A stretch of DNA of 64,000 bases from Jacaranda mimosifolia. Taxonomy: Eukaryota; Streptophyta; Magnoliopsida; Lamiales; Bignoniaceae. Shown in pieces: positions 47,746-59,919 of this stretch. The position numbers and the translations under genes were made by a program. The stretch's first letter is position 1, and each line of letters opens with the position of its first letter. Below the pieces are notes generated by a model that worked only from the letters and a program-made list of their open reading frames with translations, was not told the origin of the DNA and made no database searches. The stretch covers positions 25,752,710-25,816,709 of the forward strand of contig CM032120.1 of the NCBI GenBank assembly GCA_018894105.1, written 5' to 3'.

Positions 47746-48201
47746 GGCTATGTTCACTAGCATTTTGGGGAAATTTTTCCCAACTCCCAAAATAATTCCA
47801 AAAAATATACACATTCTCCAATTATTTTCCCAAAATACAAAAAATTTATACCCAAAAAACCCTTAGAATTTAATTTCAAAAAGACCCTACATACTATTCT
47901 AGCCCTACCTAACACTCAAGTATATATATGTACGCACCATCAAAGTAATATATATACACATTACATAAAAAATAATAATTTCTTCCTACAAACCCAACAA
48001 AAAAGTAACTAATTTGACATCTACAGTAAAATTTATCCCCCCACTAAAACATTAACAAACAAACAACTCATTCCCAATCCACTTTCTCTATTTTTCCAAA
48101 ATATAAACAAACAATTGACATTTTTTCCAAGTTTTCTCCCAAAAACTCATTCTTCCAAAAAAAATTTCTAGAAAATGGCCAAAATGCTAGTGAACAAGCC
48201 C
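47746..48201. mobile_element. Tourist-like MITE with TAA target duplication
   Basis: 456 bp. The ends GGCTATGTTCACTAGCATTTTGG and, inverted, GGGCTTGTTCACTAGCATTTTGG match nearly perfectly. TAA flanks both sides (47743-47745 and 48202-48204), which suits PIF/Harbinger-type movement. No coding capacity. Confidence 0.85.
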
Positions 48202-48629
48202 TAAATAACATTGTTCTTCATATTCAATAATCAATTCAATTTCATTTGAATTATTTCAAAAAGTAGATAACATCAAAAGTAAATAACATATTAGATCAAC
48301 ACTTTAAGATAAATGCATAATAACCAAATCTATAAAATTTCCATCATAAGTGACAATAAGAAAGTTTTCAAGGTCAACTTAAAATTGTAATTTTTATATT
48401 ATTTTAAAATATTAATACGAGAATTTTTGTTTCAAAATAATTATATTTTATTGTACATTTTCAATATTATTTTTAAATATGATTACAAACTCAAACTTCA
48501 TTACTTCATAAAACATATTGCTCTTTGACTTAACTAAAAAGTTCCATATTATAATAAGTTATAATAATTTTGGTAATTTTAACTATTAAAAACAATATTT
48601 CCTATGTTGATATGATGAAAATTAAATAT
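48202..48629. other. AT-rich spacer without a gene
   Basis: No frame or repeat recognised. Confidence 0.5.
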
Positions 48630-51600
48630 ACTTATCCCGCCCAAGAGGCGCCTACTCAGCCAAGGTGCTACTCATTCTATACAACAAGCTTTCTAAATAA
48701 GATAAAATAAATCTTTTAAAATCCAAAATAGTTCATCCCAACAAGTGACATCCATCAACAGTTTAACTCGTAACCAAAATATCATAAATCACACTTAACA
48801 TTTCCAACCCAGTTGTCATATCTATCTCGATAATCCAACAAATACAATCCATATATTTATGTATTCATTAGATTTATTACCTCATGCGTTGCGTGGTGTA
48901 GACTTTCCTCGCCAATTGTTCCTATTTGGGGTAAGGAACGGAAGGAAGCAACACGGCAATGTAAGTTCGAATCACTTAGTGATATATTCTAGCAATAACA
49001 GTATAATACAATTATCCAAACATATTATACAGGAAACATGTAGGAGCATTATAATTTTCAAAAACTGTGGGAGAAGATTTAAATTAAAATTCTAAGTGAT
49101 CCATCTCACCACCATCTCATATCAGTGACGAGACTTCACAAAATTCATTGTCTTTTTGTAGATGTTTAAATATCAAGTATGACAAAAGAGTCAGCATGTT
49201 TTTGGAACAATAATTCAATTTTTGCCAAATACTCAAGTCTTAAGAAATAGATATCAAGCATTAAACACTTTTGCAATCATGTTGTTGGTGGGTATCCAAC
49301 CTTGTTGTTTCACTTTCGCAAACACAAAAATCCCTATCTCTCCAAGTTTCGAGTGATCGGTTCGGACAAGTGAACACACATTAGGCATGGCTAGCTGCAT
49401 GCCTTATCCTGCTCATAGACAATTGCCTCCAACTAGCTATGAGACAGAATTCTACATATAACTAGTAGGGTGTCAGTTAAAAGAGCAACCACCATCGATC
49501 CGTTCCATCCAATCGTCTTTCAAAGCAAATCCCAGGGCCCACCTCCAAAGGTATCAAGTATTGAGTAGTATAACATGTCCAACAGCATTTCAATTAACAT
49601 ATCAATTCACCATGATAAATGAGTAATCAATTAATCAACATTAGGCTCATTTTAGGGTAATAATCATGGCGATAATAGAAAAATACATTTCAAAATTCCT
49701 TTTTAATTTTCCCAACACAATCGTCAATTTCAAGTAAGATAGCATAAATTATAATCAAACAAGAACCATAATCAGTGTAAGGGGCGATCTGTGGTGAATT
49801 TCACAAGCAGTTTACTTTCTAAAACTTTTGTAAACATGAATCGAATTAATTGTTCGAGTCAGGAATTCAACTTCTCAGAATGGGTAGGAAATTCAAATTA
49901 TAATGGCTCAAGAATAACAGGCAACGGAGAAGAGAAGTACAAATAGGTTGTTAGGATTAACACAAGAATCAAAGATCAATATAGCATGGGCGAACAACAA
50001 TCTCCAACGAAGAAAAGATTGAACAATAGTAATATATTCACTAATATATATATATATATAAGATGGGAATTTAAATAAAGACTCATGAACTACAGGCAAG
50101 AAGAATAGTTTAGATAGGCTGTCAAAAGTGATACGAGCGCCAAAGAACATCATAGAACAAACAACCAACAATTATTAAATTTCAACACCAAAAAGGATCA
50201 AGCAACAACAATATATTAACAAATATATATGTTCTTTTCACAGCAAAGGAATCTAATATAAATTCACTTGGTAACCACAGAAAGAGCTCCTTAGTTAATT
50301 GGAGGGTCCATGTCCTTGTTTCCTAATCAGTTCAAAGTTTGAAATAAAATAACGTAGACCATATGTTGTATTGATTTCTGAATCATAAATTTAAATATAC
50401 TTAAGTGTTGTTATTGAGTTCCTTATTTTATTTTATTTATTTATTTATTTTTTGTTTAGTCATTATTTCCTCAACTTTCATATTATACCCTGATCTTCAA
50501 GATAATAATTATAATTGTTCTTAACTTCGATGAGTTAGTCAAAAGGTCATTAAAGTCTTACTTAAGGACCCAACAGCAATCTAATAATCCAATCAAGTCG
50601 ATTTTGCTCATCACTATAATAGTTATAGCGGTGAATGGATCTAATACGATTCATGCTATAAATATGATTCGTATAACTTATAGTCTTTCTAATTTGAGGT
50701 CTTAAGTTAATCTAACTATAACTTGTCCAACTTAGATCATGAGTTAAATCCATCTTCCTTGATTTATTAAGTCAAAGTCTTTTAACTTAATTGCTACCTT
50801 TCAATTATGAAATTAATTCATAACTCAAACTAAAGTATATATGTTAACAATTTTAACTCATTTGATGATCAAATTCCGATCAATAGTGTTAGCTAAATCC
50901 GAAAAAACAATCAAATTGATAATTGATTATGAAATTTACCCAAATTGGACAAGATTTAGGCCCAACTCCAAGCTCAGAAGTAGCCTGGGCGAACCCTAGA
51001 ACAAAACTTGCACACTGTCACCTTATTGTAGACGGACCGCTGCCGCATCGCCACCACCCACAAGTGTGCCTTGATGAGGCGATCAAAACCCCCAAATCAA
51101 TTTTCTAATTGGTTGCCTTTTGGCCAACCAATTAGCTGAAAAACCGCTACATAAGCCCTAGCGCCTTCGCATCATTGTCACCGTAATTCCTCCACCGTTA
51201 GCCATCCAAACTGAAAATTTCCACCACCAAAATGCTCCCTTCGACAAATAATTTCCCCTTAACCAATTTGGGTTCTCGTCCCTAGAATTGGAAAACTCGC
51301 CACTCCAAAATTGCGCCACCGTCAAGCGAGTTTTTCCAACCAAATTTCGGTGTTTTCTCAGGGTTCTTAGTATAATTTTACTTGTCATGACGAGATGAAG
51401 CTTTTTATGGTAGAGTTGGGATAGATTTTGACAATTTGATATATTTTTGTCCATAATTGTATATTTATAAGGGTATTTTCCAAGTCTTTCAATTTAGCGC
51501 CATAAATTTTCACTGCCTTCAATTGGGTTCTTCAGCTTTTCAACCGACTTCAATTGCACCTCAAAGTTCCATCTGTCTTACAATGTGGCCCCAAGACTTT

Positions 51601-51913
51601 AATTTAGACCTTTAAAAGCTTTATTATTACACATTGACCCCTGACATTTATAACTATGGGCAATTAGGTCCTAACTTAATTATTTTACAGTCCTTATACT
51701 TTTAACTTTCTCACATTGGCCTCTAAATTTTATAATTTTGGACAATCTAGCCATTCTCTTGTTTATGATTAAATCTCTCAACTATTAATATTTACCTACA
51801 AGCCTCAATTAAAATTTAACTCAAAAATTAATTTAAACCCAATTTATTAAACTTGTATTTTATTTTGTTGAAACATAACTTAGATTTAGGGGCCCGAAAT
51901 TCAAGGTGTTACA
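48630..51913. mobile_element. Solo LTR of gypsy type, left edge uncertain
   Basis: Homologous in order of phrases to 53660-56218: gctcatagacaa(t/c)t(g/a)cctcca, tagctatgaga/ggctatgaga, cgatc...tctttc, ccca(c/a)ctccaaaggtat, a TA microsatellite (50041 and 54901), aaggaa(t)ctaatataa, and a terminal tract of pyrimidine-rich lines. It ends aaggtgttaca at 51913. The left start is guessed from spacing and a gcgcctactc phrase. No internal coding region. Confidence 0.7.
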
Positions 51914-52284
51914 TCTTGGGACTATGTAATATATGTGAGGTTCGAGAAAAATATTTATAAGCTTAATTGTCCATCTAAAGAGTGAAGTATTTTTTTTTAA
52001 TTTAATTATTAAATCTTTTTCAAAAAGTTCAAAATTTCCAAATAGGGTATTTCAATACTAAGTTTTCTTCAAAACAAACAAATAATTTTTTTAATTAAAA
52101 TAAATTTTATTTATATTTATATAGTTATAAGTACTCTATTTTCAGTTGATGAGATAGTTATTTATTTTTTTAATCAAAATATAATTAAATTATTACAAAA
52201 TATTCAATAATTTGATCAAAATAATTTTATAAAATTGTATAACAACCAAAAAAAAAATTCATTTGACGAAATTTACACACCCTT

Positions 52285-52350
52285 TACATGGGATTGCATA
52301 GGGTGCAGTTGGTCAAATAACCAAATTCGACCAACTACACCCATGTAATA
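52285..52350. repeat. Inverted repeat (hairpin)
   Basis: ttacatggga...gggtgcagttggtc faces gaccaactacaccc...catgtaa with one mismatch in the inner 14-bp stem. Confidence 0.85.
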
Positions 52351-53065
52351 ATAATTTGTGTAATATAATATTTTAAATTTAAAGTTCATAATTTACAAAG
52401 AAAATAACTAGAAAGTGCCAATACTATTACATTACTTATAAGTTTAAAATATAATTGAAAAAAAAATTAAAATCCACAATTACGTTTTTAGTATAAAGTC
52501 TTGAAGGAAATTAATCAATATTATTATTTTAACAATTAGTATCTAATATCACTTTTTATTTGTAAAACTAATAATCAAAATTTGCAATTCAGTTTGTACA
52601 ATTTATAATTTGTTTAGCTATTCAGAAAGTAACTTAATAAATAATAAATATAAAGATAAATAATATTTAATAATGGTGCAGTGGGTCGAATCACCATACA
52701 ATAGTTTTTTGTAATATAATATTTAAATAAAAAATTTATGATTTATAAAGAAACGAAAGAATTTAGAAATTGATTATATACAATCAAAATTATATGCAAA
52801 ATTCAACAAATATATATATATATATATATTTACTACTTATAACTGAAAAATTATACTTAAAAAAATCAAAACCCACACATAATTTTTCATTACAACGTCT
52901 TGATGAAAATTAGTCATTATTATTATTTTAATAATTATTGTTTAATATAAATTTTATTTGTAATAATCAAATAATAAAAAATTCAAATTCAATTTATAAT
53001 AAATCTATAATATCTTTAGTTATAAAGTAATTTAATAAATAATAAATATAAGGAAAAATGATATT
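52340..53065. repeat. Two-copy direct repeat, about 0.4 kb
   Basis: Phrases tgtaatataatattt, atttacaaagaaa / atttataaagaaa, cttga(a/t)g(g/a)aaattagtca-like and aataaataataaatataa appear twice in the same order (around 52356-52655 and 52709-53055). The second copy has an extra TA microsatellite. Confidence 0.75.
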
Positions 53066-53659
53066 CAACTATATATTTCCTATTTACACCAAAAACTGAT
53101 ATATAATTATACCTCATATGAAATATTTAAAAATTGATTTTTTATAAAATTTCTTTTATTTTTTTTATTTTATATGTTTAATTTGTTAAGAAATTTGATA
53201 ATATTCTATTCTCAATATTCTAAAAAACTAACTATAAAAATTTAATAACATAAAATTTAAATTCATACTGTTTCTAAAAGTTGACCTTAAAACTCCCTAT
53301 ATATATAAAATTATTATAAATTTAAAAATATAAAATTAAAAGATAAATAAAGGAAATACTATTTTATAATATATAATATATTTTTATAATCTTCTAAATA
53401 ATTAATGTATAAGTTACAGCTTAGTTATATAAATTTTTTGAAATAATTAATTATACTTCATAATTTATTTTTATAATTTTTTGAATTATGCTATTTATAA
53501 TAATTTTTTTCTATTTTCCAAAAATTTTAAGTTATTAAGTTTTTATATATAATTTTCTAAATTATAAAATTAATAACTTATTAAATTTATATTAAAGAAA
53601 TTAATAGTTATTAATTTATTAAAGAAATTTATATTGGTAATAATTTGTATTAAAGAACT

Positions 53660-56218
53660 TGTAGAGCCCCAAAGCCGGAGGTGGGTGCCTCTAGTCGGAG
53701 CGCCACCACTCTCAGTCATGTATCTCAATTCACTCAGAGAAATCCAAACACATTGAAGGGAAAAAGTTCTTCACAAGCATTGGTTATTAGTGTTTTACAC
53801 CTGTACAAGACTATTACATTCAAAATGAATGCTTCCAAAGCATACTATAATACATGAAAGCCTCAGAAGTTTCCAACGCTAACTATTTACATCAGGCAAA
53901 ATTATATACAATATGAACTATCGAGACTACTTCCATATGGCTCCTACGGGTCCTTATCTAGAAAAAAGACATAATGAAACAATATAGAACTATAAGTCCG
54001 AATGACTTAGTGAGTTAATAATAAAGAGGTGATTCTAGCACACAGCACAATAACCATCGTACACTGAAACTATACGTGATAATTAAAATGTTCACAAGGA
54101 TTCAAGATGCATTTCTAGCACAAGAAAATACATCTAGCTGAAAAATTAACCAAATATAATTTAGCAAACACTTTCACTATTGAGTTGTTTGTGGTTCTCC
54201 TAACTTGTCACACTACTTTTGAAAACATGCAAAATCCTTGTTTCTCCAAGTTCCGAGCAATATCGGCTAGGACACTGAAACACTCACTAGGCACGGTTAG
54301 CTGCATGCCTGATCCCGCTCATAGACAACTACCTCCAGTTGGCTATGAGATGGGATTATATGTACAGCTAGTGCAGGTATCAGCCGAAAGAACTGTCACC
54401 GTCGTTTCATTCCGCCCGATCATCTTTCGTAGCCGATCCCAAGGCCCACCCCCAAAGGTATTAAGTACACTCACTATTATCACTTAACACGTCTAATAGC
54501 ATTTCAATTGACACATTAATTTTCCATGATAAACAAGTAATCACTAAATTAGCACCAGGCTTTTTCCAAGATAGACATGGCGATGATAGAAAAATATATT
54601 TCAAAATTCACATTTAGTTTCACGCACAATCGCCAAATTTTAAATAAAATAACATAAATCATAATCAAATAGGAGCCATAACAAGTGTGTAAGGGGCTAT
54701 GTGTGGTGAACTTTCACAAACTATTTATTTTATCAAAACTTGTGTAGACATGATTTTCGGTTCAGGGATTCAACAACTCTAAATAGGTAAGAAATTCAGA
54801 TAAGAATAGCTCAAGAACCACGAGCAAGGAAAAAGAGAAGTTCAAATAAAATGCCAAGAGTAATACAAGAATCGAAGATCAAATTTGGCTAATGACATAT
54901 TTACTTATATATATATATATAGGGTGAGATTGAGAATTTGGATAATAACTTCAAGCAAGATGAACAGTTCAGACAAACTATCAGAGTCAATATATGAACC
55001 AAAGAGTAACATAAAGTAAACACTCAACAATTATTGAATCTCAACACAAATAATATCATACAATAAGCAGCAATGATATATTACGAGTATGTATATTCTT
55101 TTCCCAGTAAAGGAAATTAATATAAACTCATCTGATAACTATCGTGTGATAACAACCTCCTATGTACTAGTAATACCCGTATTCTCCTCACCTGACGTCA
55201 GTAGACGCAATATAAGAAAACTAATTCTAACAGCATTATATTTCTTATATTAATTTATATCGCGTTTAGTGTTTTAGGAATGTTCCTGTATTTTATATTT
55301 ATAAACGGTGGCCCAAACAAGGACACAACAACCTTTTAGTTGGTTGTGAGTAACGTTACAATAACTCCTGGCATTAATACAATTAATTTATTCAACTCCA
55401 CCAATTAAGTTTCTAACTTAATTACTATCATACTTTTATAATTTTAACCTTTCCTATGGTACCAATTTAGTTCAATTGTTTTAACTATGTTCGTACCCAA
55501 CCAAAGTCAACACTAGATTTTATAATTAAAATCTTATATAATTACAGTTTTACCAAATAAACATAGTGGCTTGTAACTCAAGTGGCATCAATCTCCCCTT
55601 ATTATGTGGAAGGTCTTGTGTTCGACTTCAAGTTGGCGCATTGTGTGCACTTTATGTGCATTATTGATAGTTTATACTTTGATTGTTTGATTTTAGAATA
55701 GAAAAAATATTTGATTTGTTGATAGGATGATAAATTCATCATTTGTAATACTTCCTCTCAAATTATTTTTTTACCAAATACAGAAAACCAACTTTGACAA
55801 AGGTTGGTCTTAAGAATTTGACAAAGGTTGGTCATTTATGTATAAATATAAATCAACTTTCGCCTAATTGCAATCGGACCCCAGAGTTATTCACCCCTTT
55901 CAATGGAGCCTTACGTTTTGACCCCTGAGTTTCAATTAAACCCCTCAATTTCTGTTTGTTACACATTGACCCTCCTAATTTCTGAAATCTTAACAATTAG
56001 GCCCAGTTTAATTTATTTTCTAGTCTAAGTTTCTAAATTCCTACTAGAGCCTCCATTTGTTTTAAATTTTATTTAAGTAAGGCCTAACCCATTTTCTTAT
56101 TATTTGTCTTCTCTAAATATTTTAGTTAGTCTAATTCCTTTAAATCTTAATTATAAATTTATAACTTAAATTTTAATTTTTCTTCTCACATTTACATTTT
56201 ACGGTCCGGAGTGTTACA
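53660..56218. mobile_element. Solo LTR of gypsy type
   Basis: TGTAGAGCCCC...CGGAGTGTTACA, 2.56 kb, TG...CA ends. Flanks GAACT (53655-53659) and GAAAT (56219-56223) fit a target duplication with one change. It is related to the solo LTR ending at 51913. The ORF at 54185-54487 is not considered a gene. A SINE-like copy at 55563 lies inside it. Confidence 0.8.
55563..55660 (+). mobile_element. tRNA-derived SINE-like copy inside a solo LTR
   Basis: tagtggcttgtaactcaagt followed by ggcatcaatc (A-box side) and gtcttgtgttcgacttca (B-box side). No clear poly(A) end. Confidence 0.6.
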
Positions 56219-57376
56219 GAAATTACTTTTATAATTTTCAAATATTATTAATTTTTTTTATATTTAACTATTTGAAAATATTTTTTTTAATAATTAATTA
56301 TTATTATTAATTATTTTATATTTTACTTTTATTTTTTATTTTCATCATTCTCAAAATTTGAAAAAGTAATTAATGAAAAAAATTTGAAAATGAGTTTATA
56401 TTTGAATAAATTATTGAAAAAAATAATGATTATATTAGATTTAGTAGCTTGTTGATAAAGAGAAATAGTAATAATATTAATAGAGATAGAAGATATATAG
56501 GTCATTGGGGAATATATTTTGTAAATAAAAATAAAAATATATATAAAATAATGTGATTTAATTTTTAAATAATAAAAAATTTAAAAATAAGATTTAAAAA
56601 TAAAATCAACGGGGCCATAATCTTCTCAATCCCAACATTTATTTTTCTCACTCTTTTTCTTTTTTTCATTCCATTGCATTGTAACACGTGTTCATATTAT
56701 AATCCATGTATGCACAATAAGACTTCATTAAATTCCAACACTGAATATCACATGTACAAATATAAAAACGATATTATTGAAATAATTGACCACTCGACAG
56801 GTCAATAAATTTAAGTTGCCTTCTTTCGTATTTTAACTTATTAATTGTTATAACTCAAAAGTATTTTAATTAATAAAATGCAAAAATAATTTTAATTGCG
56901 ATTGGAATCAATAGTAATAAAAAATATAAAGGAAGTAAAGCAAGGGAATGTCATTAAACAAAATTGTTCTTGTTATGAAAATCATTGGTGCTGATTGAGA
57001 AGTATTTTCGAGTGTAAATGAAAGTTTATATAGGAAAATAATTAAATAAAGATGCTAAGGACCATGCTAATATATGCTAATATATGTGTATATGTACTAT
57101 TTATTATTTTAGAGAAACATACTAAAGAATAACCGAATAAAATTAACTATGCTATTCAATTTTTTTTTTAAATTAACAAAATTTTTGAAAATATTTTTCA
57201 ATCCAAAAAATTAATTTCAACAATCTTTCTATCGAGAAAAACCCACCTGTAACTTCTTACGATAGGACATTTAATATTTTGTAATTTTTATACTAAACTG
57301 CCCTCCAGTTATAACATTAAGAAATTTATAAAACTGGTTATGTTGATAGATTATCAATTTTTGAAGTTTAAAAATT
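56219..57376. other. AT-rich spacer without a gene
   Basis: Nothing recognised apart from simple A/T runs. Confidence 0.5.
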
Positions 57377-57455
57377 GACCAGTGGCATTAGTTTCTCTTA
57401 TTATGTGGAGGTCTCGTGTTCGACCCAAATGGGCATCATTTCTCTAAAAAAAGAT
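57377..57455 (+). mobile_element. SINE-like fragment, plus orientation
   Basis: gaccagtggcattagtttct, then ggtctcgtgttcgacccaaa, ending with an A-rich stretch. The 5' end is missing. Confidence 0.55.
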
Positions 57456-57711
57456 AATTAAGAATTGGATAATGATAGTTTTACTATGTATTTATTTTTT
57501 ATCAAATACTAAATTTTTCCATGTGGATAATAAAATTTTTGAATTTTCATGAATTTAATTTTTATTTTTTAGAGAACATTACAAATACTCTATGGAATTC
57601 AATTATCAAATCAAGAAGATTATCCGCAAATCAAGTCAATAGAATCAAATTATCAAATCAATTAAATGATAATCAATTAAATACAAGTACAAACTCTACA
57701 ACTAAATGCAC

Positions 57712-57792
57712 AAAGGAACGCATTCGGCTTCAAACACGAGACCTCCTATATGATAGGGGAGACTGATGCCACTGGATTACAAGCCACTGGAT
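57712..57792 (-). mobile_element. SINE-like fragment, minus orientation
   Basis: Minus strand cagtggcttgtaatccagtg, gcatcagtctcccc, ggtctcgtgtttgaagccga. It faces the copy at 57377 about 0.3 kb away. Confidence 0.6.
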
Positions 57793-57795
57793 AAT

Positions 57796-58181
57796 TTAAT
57801 TAATTTTAAAAAAAATCTTGTTTACGTCTAATAAAAATAGAGAAAAAAAATTAGAAATTCAGAAAGTTAAAATTCATTATTGACACAATTTTTCAGTTAG
57901 CAATAAAACCAACACATTAATTCATTAATCTAAAAAAGTTTAGGGCAATTTATAAATTTTTGACTTTATTTTCAAATCTATTTCATCATTCAATAATCAC
58001 AACCTTGAAAAATGTATGTAGGGAAATTTCATGGATTATTCAATTGCATAATATTTTTAATGCAATTAGGTCACTCACAATTGATAAAACTAATAGAATT
58101 TCAATTTAATTATCTCAATACCCTTTTAATAAGTTCAATTATTCAAACTTCAGCAAAATACTTCCTAGCCTTTGAGGCTTA
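57796..58181. other. AT-rich spacer without a gene
   Basis: No frame or repeat recognised. Confidence 0.5.
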
Positions 58182-58189
58182 TAATCTTC

Positions 58190-58867
58190 TAAGGGTGTCA
58201 ATTTGGGTGGGTTGAGTACGTTCGGGTTGGGTTGAGGTAGGGGTATAACATAAAAATATTAAACCCAAACTCAACCCAATGTTAAACCCAAAAGACTCAA
58301 TCCTAACCTGACTCATAAAAGATCGTGTCAGGTTTGGGTTGACCTGATTTTTAGTCAAGTTACCCAACAACCTAATAAACCTGATCCAACCCAACCCAAC
58401 CCGATCTATTTATTTTATTTTTCATATTTATAAATTCGAACATTATAATCTAGTAGAAGTTTGATTTACAATAATATATAAAATTCGGCATAATCATTAA
58501 AGTCGAAAAAATATAACAACTTTTAAAACTTGTCATGTCCATAAGTACTCCAAACACAAAAAAATAGCAAACCATTATTCAGTGATTGAATTATAAATTT
58601 TTTTTTTGGATATATATTATTTAGATTTTATTTTAATTAATCAATTTTTTTAGGCGGGTCGGGTCGGGTCGGGTAGGATTTATTGGGTTATTGGATCACC
58701 AACTTGCTTTTTTTAAGTTAGGCAGGTTGAATCAAGATCAATCCAACCTTTTTTTTTTTCTCGGGTCATTTTCGGGTTCGGCCCAATTTGACCTAAACTC
58801 AGATCTGATTTTTTTTCAAGTAGATCATTGTCAGGTCATTGGGTTGGATTTGATTTTCGCACTCTTA
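58190..58867. mobile_element. hAT-like MITE with 8-bp target duplication
   Basis: Ends TAAGGGTGTCAA and, inverted, TAAGAGTGCGAA; flanks taatcttc (58182-58189) and tattcttc (58868-58875), one mismatch in 8. The subterminal regions are full of gggttggg, gggtcgggtc and their complements on both sides. No coding capacity. Confidence 0.75.
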
Positions 58868-59145
58868 TATTCTTCAACCCAACAAAATACTTTAACATTG
58901 TTTTTTGTGTATAGTAGGGAAATAACACATTTTATTTATATTCTTTTGACAATTTGATTTTTCTTACGTAGAGGTTGATGTCAAATCCTCCATTCATATA
59001 ATAGGTTTTAAAGAAGAAAATGTCAGCAAAAAGTTCAAATAAAATAAAATATATCTTAAAATTTATCATTTAAAATACTATTAAAAATTCTAATTATTTA
59101 ACACCACTAATCAACTAAATTTAGAAGTGAAAAAAAATATGTACT

Positions 59146-59875
59146 TGATATGGGGTTAGCCCATTAGGCCCTAGGCCCAGTTTAATTTTGACCCGGAGGT
59201 CGGGATATGTTGGTATCATTAGCCCTTATTTTGTCAAGCCCAAATTCAACCAAAAAGGTCAAGGTGGCTATTCGACCAGCAAGGTCGAATAAACTGACCC
59301 GATTAGCAGATTTAGGTGTTTAGCGACTAACGATGCTGCTTGCACCATCCCATCCGCCGCATTAAACGCACTTCAACTACTCGTCTATCCGCATTTAATG
59401 TTGTGACGGCGTGTCACCTCCGCCATTAATGTTGTCGCATCCGCATTTAATGACAGCATGGTCTCCCCCTCCGGAGAGCTTAATGGTCGACACAATAAAC
59501 AATTACAAAGCATGGGCTCTAGTTGAAATGATCATGACTACCCTTACCAGCGAGAATTTTGCTGGGAGCTTGTTAAGGCGATTCTCGTCTTTTCACCAAA
59601 GAGCATACACTATAAATACTCTCTTCTCTCAACCAAAAGGTAAGATATATATTCAAAACCAAGCCATTACTCTGCTCATTTTTTCACTCCGTAATTCAGT
59701 CCAGAAATTGACTTAACCATCAGAGGGTCTTAGCTGATGACTCTCTCAACTAGCCTGATGTTTGCTACTTGGTTGCAGGTTCCGACCCCCACCACTTTTA
59801 GGATAAAAAGCCCCATTTACTAAACTCGTTACCATCACTTAGGTCGAAAAACAGTGTGTGTCCACTTAACCATCA
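59146..59875 (+). repeat. 5' LTR of Tat-type element 3
   Basis: Starts TGATATGGGG and ends AACCATCA. A tandem phrase (cgccattaatgttg / gcatttaatg) is repeated about four times at 59345-59450. TATA box at 59611-59618. No second LTR in the window. Confidence 0.88.
59609..59619 (+). promoter_or_regulatory. TATA box in the LTR of element 3
   Basis: actataaatactctcttctc, an appropriate core promoter with a pyrimidine-rich start region behind it. Confidence 0.7.
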
Positions 59876-59878
59876 ACA

Positions 59879-59898
59879 TTTTGATGCCATCTATGGGA
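59879..59898 (+). promoter_or_regulatory. Primer-binding site of element 3, mutated
   Basis: tttgatgccatctatgggaa, against tttggcgccgtctgtgggaa in element 1. The three differences all fit C-to-T or G-to-A changes. Confidence 0.8.
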
Positions 59899-59919
59899 AT
59901 GATATTTTGCAGTCAAAAA

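Larger units (their letters stand above)
51914..53659. other. AT-rich spacer with a hairpin and a two-copy repeat
   Basis: Between two solo LTRs; no gene. The hairpin and the roughly 0.4-kb direct repeat inside it are listed separately. Confidence 0.55.

Noticed and set aside
54185..54487. 100-codon plus-strand frame
   Set aside because: Inside a solo LTR; the related LTR at 49300-49560 does not keep the frame.
58330..58700. Telomere-like repeats
   Set aside because: The GGGTTGGG and GGGTCGGG words are not the plant telomere unit TTTAGGG and belong to the ends of a MITE.
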